NCBI RefSeq assembly: GCF_000340435.2
Contig: NZ_CP011883.2
Location: 434,001-498,000 of the forward strand
Length of the DNA stretch: 64,000 bases
Source of the DNA: Mycobacterium haemophilum DSM 44634
Lineage (GTDB): Bacteria; Actinomycetota; Actinomycetes; Mycobacteriales; Mycobacteriaceae
Reading direction: 5' to 3'
The notes under the pieces were generated by a model that had not been told where the DNA came from, did not search any database, and worked only from the letters and a program-made list of their open reading frames with translations. Shown here piece after piece: positions 10,286 through 19,241 of the stretch (position 1 is its first letter; every line of letters begins with the position of its first letter). The translations under genes were made by a program, and so were the position numbers.

Positions 10286-10327
10286 GGCGATCGCAAGCGC
10301 GGCGAAGCCGGGCGCAGCGGGTCGCCG
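10286..10327. repeat. Dispersed palindromic repeat, family A, copy 2 (inside the CO dehydrogenase operon)
   Basis: GGCGATCGCAAGCGCGGCGA followed by AGCCGGGCGCAGCGGGTCGCC is the reverse complement of the copy near 3149. It fills almost the whole gap between the cutM stop and the cutS ribosome binding site. A hairpin here could adjust the relative expression of the two subunit genes or their mRNA stability. Confidence 0.75.
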
Positions 10328-10344
10328 CCAAAAAGGAGAAGGCG

Positions 10345-10827
10345 ATGCAGATAAACATCACCGTCAACGGCGAGCAGGTGACCGCCGAGGTCGAACCGCG
10401 GATGCTGCTGGTGCATTTTCTGCGTGATCAGTTGCGGCTCACCGGAACTCACTGGGGTTGTGACACCAGCAACTGCGGAACCTGCGTCGTCGAGGTGGAT
10501 GGGGTACCGGTGAAGTCGTGCACCATGCTCGCCGCGATGGCATCCGGGCACAGCGTCCGGACCATAGAAGGGCTAGCGGGACCAGACGGCTCTCTCGACC
10601 CGGTGCAGGAAGGGTTCATGCGCTGCCACGGGCTGCAGTGCGGCTTTTGCACACCAGGAATGATGATCACCGCCCGCGCCCTGCTGGACCGCAACCCCCA
10701 CCCCGACGAGCAGACCATCCGGGAGGCGATCTCCGGGCAAATCTGTCGGTGCACCGGATACACGACGATCGTACGGTCTATCCAATGGGCCGCGCAGCAC
10801 TCCAAGACAGAGGCGGTCAGCTCATGA
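10345..10827 (+). CDS. cutS: CO dehydrogenase small (2Fe-2S) subunit
   Basis: The iron-sulfur subunit has 160 residues and two [2Fe-2S] clusters. The plant-ferredoxin-like N-domain binds one with CDTSNCGTCVVEVDG and a later Cys (KSC). The C-terminal helical domain binds the other with LQCGFCTPGM and GQICRCTGY. Electrons flow from the Mo site through both clusters to FAD in CutM. A strong AAAGGAGAAGG lies just before the ATG at 10345. The stop overlaps the next gene's start by four bases. Orthologue of Rv0374c. Confidence 0.96.
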   Translation: MQINITVNGEQVTAEVEPRMLLVHFLRDQLRLTGTHWGCDTSNCGTCVVEVDGVPVKSCTMLAAMASGHSVRTIEGLAGPDGSLDPVQEGFMRCHGLQCGFCTPGMMITARALLDRNPHPDEQTIREAISGQICRCTGYTTIVRSIQWAAQHSKTEAVSS

Positions 10828-13223
10828 CGACCATCGAGTCCCGGCCACCTTCACCCGAAGACACTGCGGATAACGACCAAAAGCCGTGTGGCCACGGCCG
10901 GATGCTGCGCAAAGAGGATCCGCGATTCATCCGCGGCCGCGGCACCTACGTCGACGACGTCGCGCTGCCGGGCATGCTGCACCTGGCGATCCTGCGCTCG
11001 CCGTATGCGCACGCCCGCATCGTCGGCATCGATGTGACTGCGGCCCTTGCACATCCGAAGGTCAAAGCGGTGGTGACCGGCGCCGACCTGGCCGAAAAAG
11101 GTCTGGCCTGGATGCCGACGCTAGCCAACGATGTGCAGGCCGTGCTGGCCACCGACAAGGTGCGTTTCCAGGGCCAGGAGGTGGCGTTCGTCGTTGCCGA
11201 GGACCGGTATTCGGCCCGGGACGCGCTGGAACTAATCGATGTGGATTACGACCCGCTGGATCCGGTCGTGGATGTTCGCACGGCGCTGGACCCGTCGGCT
11301 CCGGTAATCCGCACCGACCTGGACGGCAAGACCGACAACCACCTCTTCGACTGGGAGACCGGCGACGCGGCGGCTACCGAGGCGGTATTCGCGAAGGCCG
11401 ATGTCGTCGTGAAACAGGAGATCGTCTACCCCCGGGTGCACCCGGCGCCAATGGAAACCTGCGGTGCGGTAGCCGATCTGGATCCGGTCACCGGCAAGCT
11501 GACGCTGTGGACCACCTCGCAGGCGCCGCACGCACACCGCACGGTGTACGCGTTGGTCGCTGGCTTGCCCGAACACAAGATCCGGGTGATCTCACCCGAC
11601 ATCGGCGGTGGGTTCGGCAACAAGGTGCCGATCTATCCCGGCTACGTGTGTGCGATCGTGGGCTCGCTAGTGCTGGGCAAGCCGGTTAAGTGGATGGAGG
11701 ACCGCAGCGAGAATTTGACCTCCACCGGGTTTGCGCGCGACTACATCATGGTCGGCGAGATCGCCGCCACCCGCGACGGCAAGATTCTGGCGATCCGGTC
11801 CAATGTGCTGGCCGATCATGGGGCGTTCAACGGTCAGGCTGCGCCCTTGAAATATCCGGCCGGGTTTTTCGGGGTGTTCACCGGTAGCTACGACATCGAG
11901 GCCGCCTACTGCCACATGACCGCGGTGTACACCAACAAGGCACCTGGCGGGGTGGCCTACGCGTGCTCGTTCCGGATCACCGAAGCGGTGTACTTTGTGG
12001 AACGGCTGGTGGACTGCCTGGCGTTCGAGTTGAAGATGGATCCGGCCGAGCTGCGGCTGCGAAACTTGTTGCGGCCTGAGCAGTTTCCGTATAAGAGCAA
12101 GACCGGCTGGGTGTATGACTCGGGCAATTACGAGGCCACCATGCGTAAGGCCATGGACATGATCGGCTATCAGGCATTGCGCGCCGAGCAACGGGAGCGG
12201 CGCGCGCGTGGCGAGCTAATGGGTATCGGGATGTCCTTTTTCACCGAGGCCGTCGGCGCCGGCCCGCGTAAGGACATGGACATTCTCGGCCTCGGCATGG
12301 CCGACGGCTGCGAGCTGCGGGTACACCCAACGGGCAAAGCCGTGGTGCGGCTTTCGGTGCAGACCCAGGGTCAGGGCCACGAGACGACGTTCGCCCAGAT
12401 CGTTGCCGAGGAGCTGGGTATCCCGCCCGACGACATCGACGTGGTGCACGGCGACACCGACCAAACACCGTTCGGGCTAGGCACCTACGGCAGCCGGTCG
12501 ACTCCGGTGTCGGGTGCGGCCGCCGCCCTGGTCGCCCGCAAGGTGCGCGACAAGGCGAAGATCATCGCCTCAGGCATGCTGGAAGTATCGGTCGCCGACT
12601 TGGAGTGGGAGAAGGGTTCGTTCCACGTTAAAGGTGACCCGTCGGCGTCGGTGACGATCCAGGACATCGCGATGCGCGCGCATGGGGCGGGCGATTTACC
12701 CGAGGGCATCGAGGGCGGCTTGGACGCCGAGGTCTGCTACAACCCGGAGAACCTGACCTACCCGTACGGGGCGTATTTCTGTGTGGTGGACGTTGATCCG
12801 GGCACCGCGGTGGTCAAGGTGCGGCGCTTCCTGGCGGTCGACGACTGCGGCACCCGCATTAACCCGATGATCATCGAGGGCCAGGTACACGGCGGCATCG
12901 TCGATGGTATCGGGATGGCGTTGATGGAAATGATCGCCTTCGATGAGGAGGGCAACTGCTTGGGCGGGTCGCTGATGGACTACCTGATCCCGACCGCGCT
13001 CGAGGTGCCGCATCTAGAGACCGGGCATACTGTGACACCCTCGCCGCACCACCCGATCGGCGCGAAGGGAATCGGCGAATCGGCCACCGTCGGGTCGCCG
13101 CCGGCGGTGGTGAACGCGGTGGTGGATGCGTTGGCGCCGTTCGGGGTTCGTCATGCCGATATGCCGTTGACACCGTCGCGGGTCTGGGAGGCCATGCAAG
13201 GCCGTGCCAGACCGCCGATCTAG
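10824..13223 (+). CDS. cutL: Form I CO dehydrogenase large (Mo-Cu) subunit
   Basis: The catalytic subunit oxidises CO to CO2 at a Mo-S-Cu centre with molybdopterin cytosine dinucleotide. The diagnostic form I loop AYxCSFR is present as AYACSFR at 378-384, with Cys381 (codon 11964-11966) as the copper ligand. The catalytic glutamate region GAKGIGESATVGSP is near the C-terminus and GGGFGNKVPIYPG near 261-273. These separate it from form II and from generic aldehyde oxidases. The ATG at 10824 overlaps the cutS stop (ATGA) and gives 799 residues, as I recall for Rv0373c. Activity would let the cell use trace CO as energy source during starvation. Confidence 0.96.
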   Translation: MTTIESRPPSPEDTADNDQKPCGHGRMLRKEDPRFIRGRGTYVDDVALPGMLHLAILRSPYAHARIVGIDVTAALAHPKVKAVVTGADLAEKGLAWMPTLANDVQAVLATDKVRFQGQEVAFVVAEDRYSARDALELIDVDYDPLDPVVDVRTALDPSAPVIRTDLDGKTDNHLFDWETGDAAATEAVFAKADVVVKQEIVYPRVHPAPMETCGAVADLDPVTGKLTLWTTSQAPHAHRTVYALVAGLPEHKIRVISPDIGGGFGNKVPIYPGYVCAIVGSLVLGKPVKWMEDRSENLTSTGFARDYIMVGEIAATRDGKILAIRSNVLADHGAFNGQAAPLKYPAGFFGVFTGSYDIEAAYCHMTAVYTNKAPGGVAYACSFRITEAVYFVERLVDCLAFELKMDPAELRLRNLLRPEQFPYKSKTGWVYDSGNYEATMRKAMDMIGYQALRAEQRERRARGELMGIGMSFFTEAVGAGPRKDMDILGLGMADGCELRVHPTGKAVVRLSVQTQGQGHETTFAQIVAEELGIPPDDIDVVHGDTDQTPFGLGTYGSRSTPVSGAAAALVARKVRDKAKIIASGMLEVSVADLEWEKGSFHVKGDPSASVTIQDIAMRAHGAGDLPEGIEGGLDAEVCYNPENLTYPYGAYFCVVDVDPGTAVVKVRRFLAVDDCGTRINPMIIEGQVHGGIVDGIGMALMEMIAFDEEGNCLGGSLMDYLIPTALEVPHLETGHTVTPSPHHPIGAKGIGESATVGSPPAVVNAVVDALAPFGVRHADMPLTPSRVWEAMQGRARPPI

Positions 13224-13232
13224 AGGCTGTCA

Positions 13233-13967
13233 ATGACGATCAGCGAGCGCGTTCAGCAGTTGGTGGCGGCCCGGACACCGTTTGTGCACGCGACCGTGGT
13301 GCGGGCCCAGCCGCCTACCTCGTCATATCCTGGTGCCGAAGCAATTCTGTTGGCGGACGGGACAATCGAGGGATTCATCGGCGGCCAGTGCGCGCAGAAT
13401 TCCGTCCGCAAGGCAGCGCTGGGGGTGCTGCAGGCAGGCGAAAGTGTATTGCTGCGGGTGCTTCCCGACGGGGACGTGCACTTTCCAGAAGCCCCTGGCG
13501 CCTGTGTGGTGGTCAACCCGTGCCTATCCGGCGGGTCGCTGGAGATCTTTCTGACGCCCCAGCTGCCGGCCCCGTTGATCCAGATCTACGGAGCCACACC
13601 CATCGGCGACGCCCTGGCCCAACTGTGCGAGGTAGTCGGTTACGACGTTCGGCGCGACAGCGATCTAGCCGGCAGCGCCGCAGTGGTGATCGCCAGCCAT
13701 GGTGGTCCGGAAGCCGAAATTATCCGCGCCGCATTGGATAACGATGTCAGATATATCGGTCTGGTGGCCAGCAAGGTGCGCGGTGCGTCGATTGTGAATG
13801 GGCTCGAACTCTCCGCGGCCGAGAGGTCCCGCATCCACACCCCGGCCGGATTGGCCATCGGCGCCAAGACCCCGGCGGAGATTGCGGTGTCGATCGCCGC
13901 TGAACTCATCGCTGCCCTCCGTGGAGGCAGCCTGATCGTGCCTGCTCCCGAGGAAGCCGACGCATGA
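13233..13967 (+). CDS. XdhC-family protein of the CO dehydrogenase operon (CoxF-like)
   Basis: A 244-residue second XdhC-type maturation factor, shorter than the first at 8193. It keeps the N-terminal part with FIGGQCAQNSVRKAAL (about 48-63) and the C-terminal Rossmann part with TPAEIAVSIAAELIAAL. It begins nine bases after cutL. By analogy with CoxF of Oligotropha it probably helps to build the Cu-S-Mo site after the cofactor is inserted. Orthologue of Rv0372c. The substitution of Cys-Val-Glu by Cys-Ala-Gln in the GGC motif is seen; its meaning is unclear. Confidence 0.85.
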   Translation: MTISERVQQLVAARTPFVHATVVRAQPPTSSYPGAEAILLADGTIEGFIGGQCAQNSVRKAALGVLQAGESVLLRVLPDGDVHFPEAPGACVVVNPCLSGGSLEIFLTPQLPAPLIQIYGATPIGDALAQLCEVVGYDVRRDSDLAGSAAVVIASHGGPEAEIIRAALDNDVRYIGLVASKVRGASIVNGLELSAAERSRIHTPAGLAIGAKTPAEIAVSIAAELIAALRGGSLIVPAPEEADA

Positions 13968-14551
13968 CCGCCCGGCGGGTCACCGGTGTTGTTCTCGCGG
14001 CCGGCGGTTCCAGTAGGTTAGGTACACCCAAACAGCTTCTGCCATATCGTGATACGACCGTGCTCGGAGCTAGTCTCGATATTGCTCGCGGCGCGGGATT
14101 CGACCAGCTCATCGTTACTCTGGGTGGCGCTGGCCAAGCGGTGCGTGCTGCGGTACCGCTAGACGGAGCCGACGTGGTGACCGTCAACGACTCTGGGAAT
14201 GGGTGTTCGGGCTCGCTGCGCGCCGCGCTGCAGCGGGTGGACCCGCAGGCCGCAGGAATCGTGCTGATGCTCGGCGATCAGCCGCGGGTAGATCCCGCAA
14301 CTGTGCGGCGGCTGGCGGCTGAAGGACCGGTCACCGGCATCATGGTCTGCCGCTACGACGACGGCATCGGGCATCCGTTCTGGTTGAGCCGCAGCATGTT
14401 CAGCGAACTCGGCCACCTGCACGGCGACAAGGGGGTCTGGAAACTGGTGGAATCGGGGCGCCACGAGGTGCGCGAACTCGCGGTCGATGGTCCCATCCCG
14501 CTTGACGTCGACACCTGGGACGACTACCAGCGACTGGTGGAGTCGTCGTGA
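13964..14551 (+). CDS. MobA-like nucleotidyltransferase (MocA/CoxI-type)
   Basis: A 195-residue NTP transferase. The nucleotide-binding motif GVVLAAGGSSRLGTPKQLL lies at about 8-26 and the metal-binding segment MLGDQPRVDP at about 102-111. In a molybdenum hydroxylase operon the expected role is to convert Mo-molybdopterin to the cytosine dinucleotide form needed by CutL. The ATG overlaps the preceding stop (ATGA), so it is translationally coupled. Orthologue of Rv0371c. Confidence 0.87.
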   Translation: MTARRVTGVVLAAGGSSRLGTPKQLLPYRDTTVLGASLDIARGAGFDQLIVTLGGAGQAVRAAVPLDGADVVTVNDSGNGCSGSLRAALQRVDPQAAGIVLMLGDQPRVDPATVRRLAAEGPVTGIMVCRYDDGIGHPFWLSRSMFSELGHLHGDKGVWKLVESGRHEVRELAVDGPIPLDVDTWDDYQRLVESS

Positions 14552-15438
14552 TGTTCGCTGACACCGACGAGGTGATCCGCCGGTTTGATACGCAGGATTA
14601 CCTGCTCGACGCCGGCACCGCATCGGCGATCTATCTGGCGGTCAGTTTGGGTCGGCCGCTGCTGCTGGAAGGCGAGCCTGGCGTCGGTAAGACGACGGCG
14701 GTGAAAACTCTTGCAGCGGTGCTGAATACCAAGTTGATCCGGCTGCAGTGTTACGAGGGGTTGACCGCGAACGAGGCGCTGTATGACTGGAATTACCAAC
14801 GCCAGCTGCTGTCGATCCGGCTGGCCGAGGCGCGCGGTACGGGTAGCTCGGATATCTCGGAAGCAGATCTCTACACCGAGACCTACCTGGTGGATCGGCC
14901 CATCCTGCAGTGCGTGCGGCATCGTGGTCCGACACCTCCGGTGCTGTTGATCGATGAAATCGACCGTGCTGACGACGAATTCGAGGCGTTGCTGCTAGAG
15001 TTCCTCGGTGAGTCCACGGTCACCGTGCCGGAGCTGGGCACCTTTGTCGCTGAGCGCCCGCCGATCGCGGTGCTCACGTCCAACCGCAGCCGAGACCTCC
15101 ATGACGCGTTGCGGCGACGTTGCCTGTACCACTGGATCGACTACCCGGAGCCATCCCGGGCTGCCGCGATTGTCCGCCGGACGGTACCCGGAGCAACTGC
15201 GCCGTTGATTGAGAACTCTACCCAATTTGTCAGCAGCGCACGCGATCTCGATCTTGACAAGCCGCCCGGGGTGGCCGAGACCATCGATTGGGTTGCCGCA
15301 CTGGTGTCGCTCGGTGTCGCGGACCTCGCCCCGCCTGATTCGGTCGAGTCTGCACTGGCCAGTTTGGGGGCGCTGGCCAAGACACCTGACGACCGTACCC
15401 TGATTCGTAACGCCTTTATCGAGTACAGCCGCACCTGA
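14548..15438 (+). CDS. MoxR-family AAA+ ATPase (CoxD-like)
   Basis: A 296-residue AAA+ protein. Walker A is GEPGVGKTTAVK at about 44-55, Walker B VLLIDEIDRADDEF at about 132-145, and sensor 1 is in AVLTSNRSRDLHDALRRR. CoxD of Oligotropha carboxidovorans is a MoxR-type ATPase needed to put sulfur and copper into the CO dehydrogenase active site, working with a von Willebrand partner like the gene at 16123. The GTG overlaps the previous TGA; an ATG follows directly at 14551. Orthologue of Rv0370c. Confidence 0.9.
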   Translation: MMFADTDEVIRRFDTQDYLLDAGTASAIYLAVSLGRPLLLEGEPGVGKTTAVKTLAAVLNTKLIRLQCYEGLTANEALYDWNYQRQLLSIRLAEARGTGSSDISEADLYTETYLVDRPILQCVRHRGPTPPVLLIDEIDRADDEFEALLLEFLGESTVTVPELGTFVAERPPIAVLTSNRSRDLHDALRRRCLYHWIDYPEPSRAAAIVRRTVPGATAPLIENSTQFVSSARDLDLDKPPGVAETIDWVAALVSLGVADLAPPDSVESALASLGALAKTPDDRTLIRNAFIEYSRT

Positions 15439-15451
15439 GAGGACGCGCCGG

Positions 15452-16105
15452 ATGAAGATCGCCAACCAGTTCACCGTTAGTGCGCCGATCGAGCAGGCCT
15501 GGGATGTGCTGTCTGACCTGGAGCAGGTGATCCCGTTGATGCCGGGGGCACAGCTGATCGGCCACCAGGGTGACGACTATCTCGGCAAGGTCAAGGTCAA
15601 GGTCGGGCCGGTCACCAGTGAGTTCAGTGGCAAGGTGCGTTTCGTCACGCAGGACCGCGACCAGCACCGCGCGGTCATCGACGGTAAGGGCAAGGAGTCG
15701 CGCGGCACCGGCAACGCGGCCGCCACGGTCACCGCCCAGCTACGCGAAGCGGGAGAGCACACCAACGTCACCGTTGACACCGATCTAAAGATTGTAGGCA
15801 AGCTGGCCCAATTCGGTAGCGGCATGCTGCAGCAGGTGTCGGAGAAACTGCTGGGCCAGTTCGTGGAGTCGCTGGAAGCGAAACTGGCGGCGCAGAGCGC
15901 GCCGAGCGCCAGCAGCCCGTCGACCGCGGAAAGCCCGGTGAGCACCACTGATAACGTACCCCGCGCCCAGGCCCCGGCCGCCGAGCCCGCTCCCATCGAT
16001 CTGCTGCAGCTCGCCGGTGGTGGCCAACTCAAGAAGTACGCCGCCGCAGCGCTGGTGGTGCTCGCCGTGCTACTGCTGATCCGGGTGTTGCGTCGCCGGG
16101 ATTAA
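15452..16105 (+). CDS. CoxG-like SRPBCC protein with C-terminal membrane anchor
   Basis: This 217-residue protein begins with an SRPBCC (START-like) fold of about 150 residues (MKIANQFTVSAPIEQAWDVL), followed by a Pro/Ala/Ser linker. It ends in a membrane helix KYAAAALVVLAVLLLIRVL with a basic tail. CoxG proteins recruit CO dehydrogenase to the membrane and are reported to carry menaquinone in their hydrophobic pocket to the FAD subunit. The linker and terminal helix fit a tethered carrier. Orthologue of Rv0369c. Confidence 0.87.
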   Translation: MKIANQFTVSAPIEQAWDVLSDLEQVIPLMPGAQLIGHQGDDYLGKVKVKVGPVTSEFSGKVRFVTQDRDQHRAVIDGKGKESRGTGNAAATVTAQLREAGEHTNVTVDTDLKIVGKLAQFGSGMLQQVSEKLLGQFVESLEAKLAAQSAPSASSPSTAESPVSTTDNVPRAQAPAAEPAPIDLLQLAGGGQLKKYAAAALVVLAVLLLIRVLRRRD

Positions 16106-16122
16106 ACCGGGGCTGAGCCGCC

Positions 16123-17361
16123 ATGAGTACCCCCTTGTTGTTTCGGGCCGTCGATTTGGCGACGTTCGCAGCTGCCCTAGTGGCGCGGCTGCGCAACGCG
16201 GGAGTGCTGGTATCTGCCAGCGGCCCAGCGGATTTCGTGCAGGCGCTGCGGCATTTGGCGCCACCGACCCCGTCGGCGCTGTATTGGGCTGCCAGGCTGA
16301 CGTTGGTCAACCGGATGGACGATCTCAGCGCCTTCGACGTGGTGTTCGCCGCGGTGTTCGGGGTCGTCGAGCCTAACGGCGCGACAGGTCCCGATTCGCG
16401 GTCGCCCGTCCCTGGTCCTCACACACCGGCGGCCGGCACGGTGCATCGCGTCGACGGCCGATCCAGTGCCCGCCAAGTCCACGAAGCCCAGCGATTGCCG
16501 TGGGTCACTCGGAGCGTCACCGATCACGACGACACCACCGGCGCGAGTCTGCAACTGCCCGATGTGCTGCCCAGCCGCATTGCCGCACGAGCCGACGAGC
16601 CGTTTGATCGGTTCGATCCCGAAGATCTGCGGTTGCTCGGTTCCTGGCTGGAGGGATCGGTACAGCGCTGGCCCCGACGCCGCAGCTTGCGGTCTGAGCC
16701 TAGTCCACACGGCAAAAGGATCGACTTACGAGCGACCATGAACGCCTCGCGGGTGACCGGCTGGGAAGCGGTGACGTTGGCCCGAACACGGCCTCGGCGA
16801 CGGCCCCGGCGCGTCGTCCTGGTCTGCGACGTGAGCCGCTCGATGCAGCCCTATGCCGCGATCTATCTACACCTGATGCGAGCGACGGTGCTGCGTCAGG
16901 CCCGGATCCGCCCCGAAGTCTTCGCTTTTTCGACCTCGCTGACCCGGCTCACCCCGGTGCTGTCCCACCGCTCGGCCGAGGTGGCGCTGGATCGGGCCAA
17001 CGCAAAAGTGACCGACCGGTACGGGGGCACGTTCATCGGCCGCAGTATCGCCGCCCTGCTGACGCCGCCCCATGGCAACGCGCTGCGCGGCGCGATGGTG
17101 ATCATCGCCTCCGACGGCTGGGACAGCGATTCCCCCGACGTGCTCGAGCACGCGCTGGCCAGGCTGCGCCGCCGCGCCGAGTTGCTGGTGTGGCTCAACC
17201 CGCGTGCGGCGCACAGCGAATTCCAGCCGCTTGCCGGTTCGATGGCGGCTGCGCTGCCGTATTGCGATCTGTTCCTGCCGGCGCACTCGATCAGCGGACT
17301 GCGCCGGTTGCTGCTGGCGCTGGCGGGCGATCGGCCCGCTCTGGGAGTCATCCGACGCTGA
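16123..17361 (+). CDS. Von Willebrand factor A domain protein (CoxE-like)
   Basis: The last gene of the CO dehydrogenase operon encodes 412 residues. The C-terminal half is a VWA domain with metal-ion-dependent adhesion site DVSRS (about 230-234, after RRVVLVC), a downstream Thr in DRYGGTFIGRS and the Asp in IASDGWDSD. CoxE partners the AAA+ protein CoxD during maturation of the Mo-Cu site. The N-terminal 200 residues are the CoxE-specific part. Start ATG at 16123, 17 bases after coxG. Orthologue of Rv0368c. Confidence 0.87.
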   Translation: MSTPLLFRAVDLATFAAALVARLRNAGVLVSASGPADFVQALRHLAPPTPSALYWAARLTLVNRMDDLSAFDVVFAAVFGVVEPNGATGPDSRSPVPGPHTPAAGTVHRVDGRSSARQVHEAQRLPWVTRSVTDHDDTTGASLQLPDVLPSRIAARADEPFDRFDPEDLRLLGSWLEGSVQRWPRRRSLRSEPSPHGKRIDLRATMNASRVTGWEAVTLARTRPRRRPRRVVLVCDVSRSMQPYAAIYLHLMRATVLRQARIRPEVFAFSTSLTRLTPVLSHRSAEVALDRANAKVTDRYGGTFIGRSIAALLTPPHGNALRGAMVIIASDGWDSDSPDVLEHALARLRRRAELLVWLNPRAAHSEFQPLAGSMAAALPYCDLFLPAHSISGLRRLLLALAGDRPALGVIRR

Positions 17362-17376
17362 GTACAGTTACCGCGC

Positions 17377-18753
17377 TTAGTCCCCTTCGTCGTCGTCCTC
17401 GTCGCGCAGGAGTTTCTCGGGGTGCCAGTAGGTGTTGGTGCGGGGTTGGCCGTGGTCGAGGTGTGGGGGCGGTATCCATTCGGTGTCGCCGTGGGTGTTT
17501 TTGCGGGTGGTCCAGCCGCCGGGTTGCAGGAGGCGGTGTTGGGGGCCGCAGCCGAAGGTGAGGTTGTTGATGTCGGTGCTGCGGCAGGTGGCGTAGGGGA
17601 TGGTGTGATGCACTTCGCAGTAGTAGCCGGGCACTGTGCATCCGGGCGCGGAGCAGCCACGGTCCTTGGCGTACAAGACGATTCGCTGTGCGGGGGAGGC
17701 GAGTCGCTTGGTGTGGTAGAGCGCCAGCGCCTTGCCTTTGTCGAAAATCGCCAGGTAGTGCCGGGCGTGGCGGGCTAGGCGGATGACATCACTCATGGGC
17801 AACAGGGTGCCGCCGCCGGTGAGGCCTTTGCCGGCGGCGGCCTCGAGCTCGGCCAGGGTGGTGGACACGATGATGGAGGCCGGTAGCCCATTGTGCTGGC
17901 CCAGTTTTCCCGAGCACAGCAGGGCGCGTAGCGCGGCAGTGAGGGCGTCGTGGTTGCGTTGGGCGGGGCTGCGGGTGTCTTTGTCGATGGCCTGTTGCGA
18001 AGGTGCGCCGTCCACACATGCGGTGTCATCGGTGGGGTTACACATGCCGGGCGCGGCCAGTTTGGCCAGCACAGCCTCCAGCGTGGCGCGGGCCTCGGGG
18101 GTCAGCCAGCCGTGCAGCGCCGTCATGCCGTCGGTCTGCTGGTTGCCTAAGGTTAAGCCGCGCCGCCGGCCGCGGTCGGTGTCGCTGTAGGTGCCGTCGG
18201 GATTGAGGCAGTCGGCGAGCCGATCGGCCAGCCCGGCCAATTGTTCGGGCCGAAACTGGGAGCCCAGTTTCGCGAGATGCGCTTCGGCGTGTTCGCGGGT
18301 TGCCGTATCGACCCAGCCGGGCAACCCGTGGCAGAACTTCCGAATCACCGTCACCTGACCGGCGCCGAGCTTCCCGGCGCGTTGTGCTGCGGCGGTCGCG
18401 GCCAAGACGGGTGGCAACGGTTCACCGGTCAAGCCCCGACGCGGCCCCAGATCGGCGGCCTCCCGGATACGCTTGGCGGCCTCGGCGCGGCTGATCAGCG
18501 TCCACTCAGCAATCGCATGCGAAAGCGTGCCGCCGAGCTCTTCGGGGGTGGCTTGGCGGGCAAGCTGATTGATCATTGGGTGTTCGACGGCAGGTATCCT
18601 GCGGCGCACCCGCTCCACCCGCTCCAACAACACCAACCACTCCCGGGCGCACAGCGCATCAAAATCCAGCGCGACCACACCATCGACGGCGGCATCCAAC
18701 GCATCAAAGGCCGCCGTGATCGCCTCCCGATCCACGACCGCGCCACAACCCAT
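17377..18753 (-). CDS. 13E12 repeat family protein (DUF222 with HNH nuclease domain)
   Basis: A member of the multicopy mycobacterial 13E12 family. From the ATG at 18753 it has 458 residues: a DUF222 region to about 330, then an HNH-type domain. In that domain GCSAPGCTVPGYYCEVHH is followed by NNLTFGCGPQHRLL, so the Cys pairs and His residues of the zinc/HNH core are intact. The frame stays open upstream, with a possible start at 18831. These proteins are presumed DNA nucleases, and some copies lie in mobile elements. It lies head-on to the CO dehydrogenase operon, 15 bases from coxE's stop, in a block I do not recall in M. tuberculosis. Confidence 0.85.
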   Translation of the reverse strand: MGCGAVVDREAITAAFDALDAAVDGVVALDFDALCAREWLVLLERVERVRRRIPAVEHPMINQLARQATPEELGGTLSHAIAEWTLISRAEAAKRIREAADLGPRRGLTGEPLPPVLAATAAAQRAGKLGAGQVTVIRKFCHGLPGWVDTATREHAEAHLAKLGSQFRPEQLAGLADRLADCLNPDGTYSDTDRGRRRGLTLGNQQTDGMTALHGWLTPEARATLEAVLAKLAAPGMCNPTDDTACVDGAPSQQAIDKDTRSPAQRNHDALTAALRALLCSGKLGQHNGLPASIIVSTTLAELEAAAGKGLTGGGTLLPMSDVIRLARHARHYLAIFDKGKALALYHTKRLASPAQRIVLYAKDRGCSAPGCTVPGYYCEVHHTIPYATCRSTDINNLTFGCGPQHRLLQPGGWTTRKNTHGDTEWIPPPHLDHGQPRTNTYWHPEKLLRDEDDDEGD

Positions 18754-19241
18754 GCCCCCGAAACTATCGGAGGCCACCGACAGAATCCCCGCCCGTGACC
18801 ACTGATACCGAAGTGACACAAGTGATTTCATTGTGTCTCTGAACTTCCCTGGTTCTGGGAAGATGGCTATCGGTAGATGAACTAGCGCCATGGTCAATCG
18901 CCTGTGCCGCCAGATGCTGATCCAGACGTCTGCGAACCAACATAGTTCGCTCCGAACCTTCATCATCGAGGAAGGGGCGCTCGACTGTGCGCAGCTATCC
19001 GCCAGACCGTCGGCGAGGCCAAGCCGCCTATCTCGAGGCAAGCCTGCATCTGCGTGTCAGCGTGACCGACGAGCAGTTCACGACACGCCGCGCCGAGCGG
19101 CCAGCCCGCCACTTGGTCAAGTTCCACGGGTCAATCGACCAACCGGAGAAGATGTGCTCACGCGCAGCGACTACGCCCGGGCCGGAGCAGACCACTGGAA
19201 TGCCTTGCCCGACTTCTTGGCACGTATCAATCCTGCAGGAC
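18754..19241. other. Gap between the 13E12 gene and eutC, no supported gene
   Basis: About 490 bases with lower GC in the first part (around 18810-18980). Several short reading frames exist on both strands, none with codon use or residues suggesting a real protein. The segment around 18990-19200 could be decayed coding sequence, but I recognise no family. No clear hairpin terminator is seen. Confidence 0.4.
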
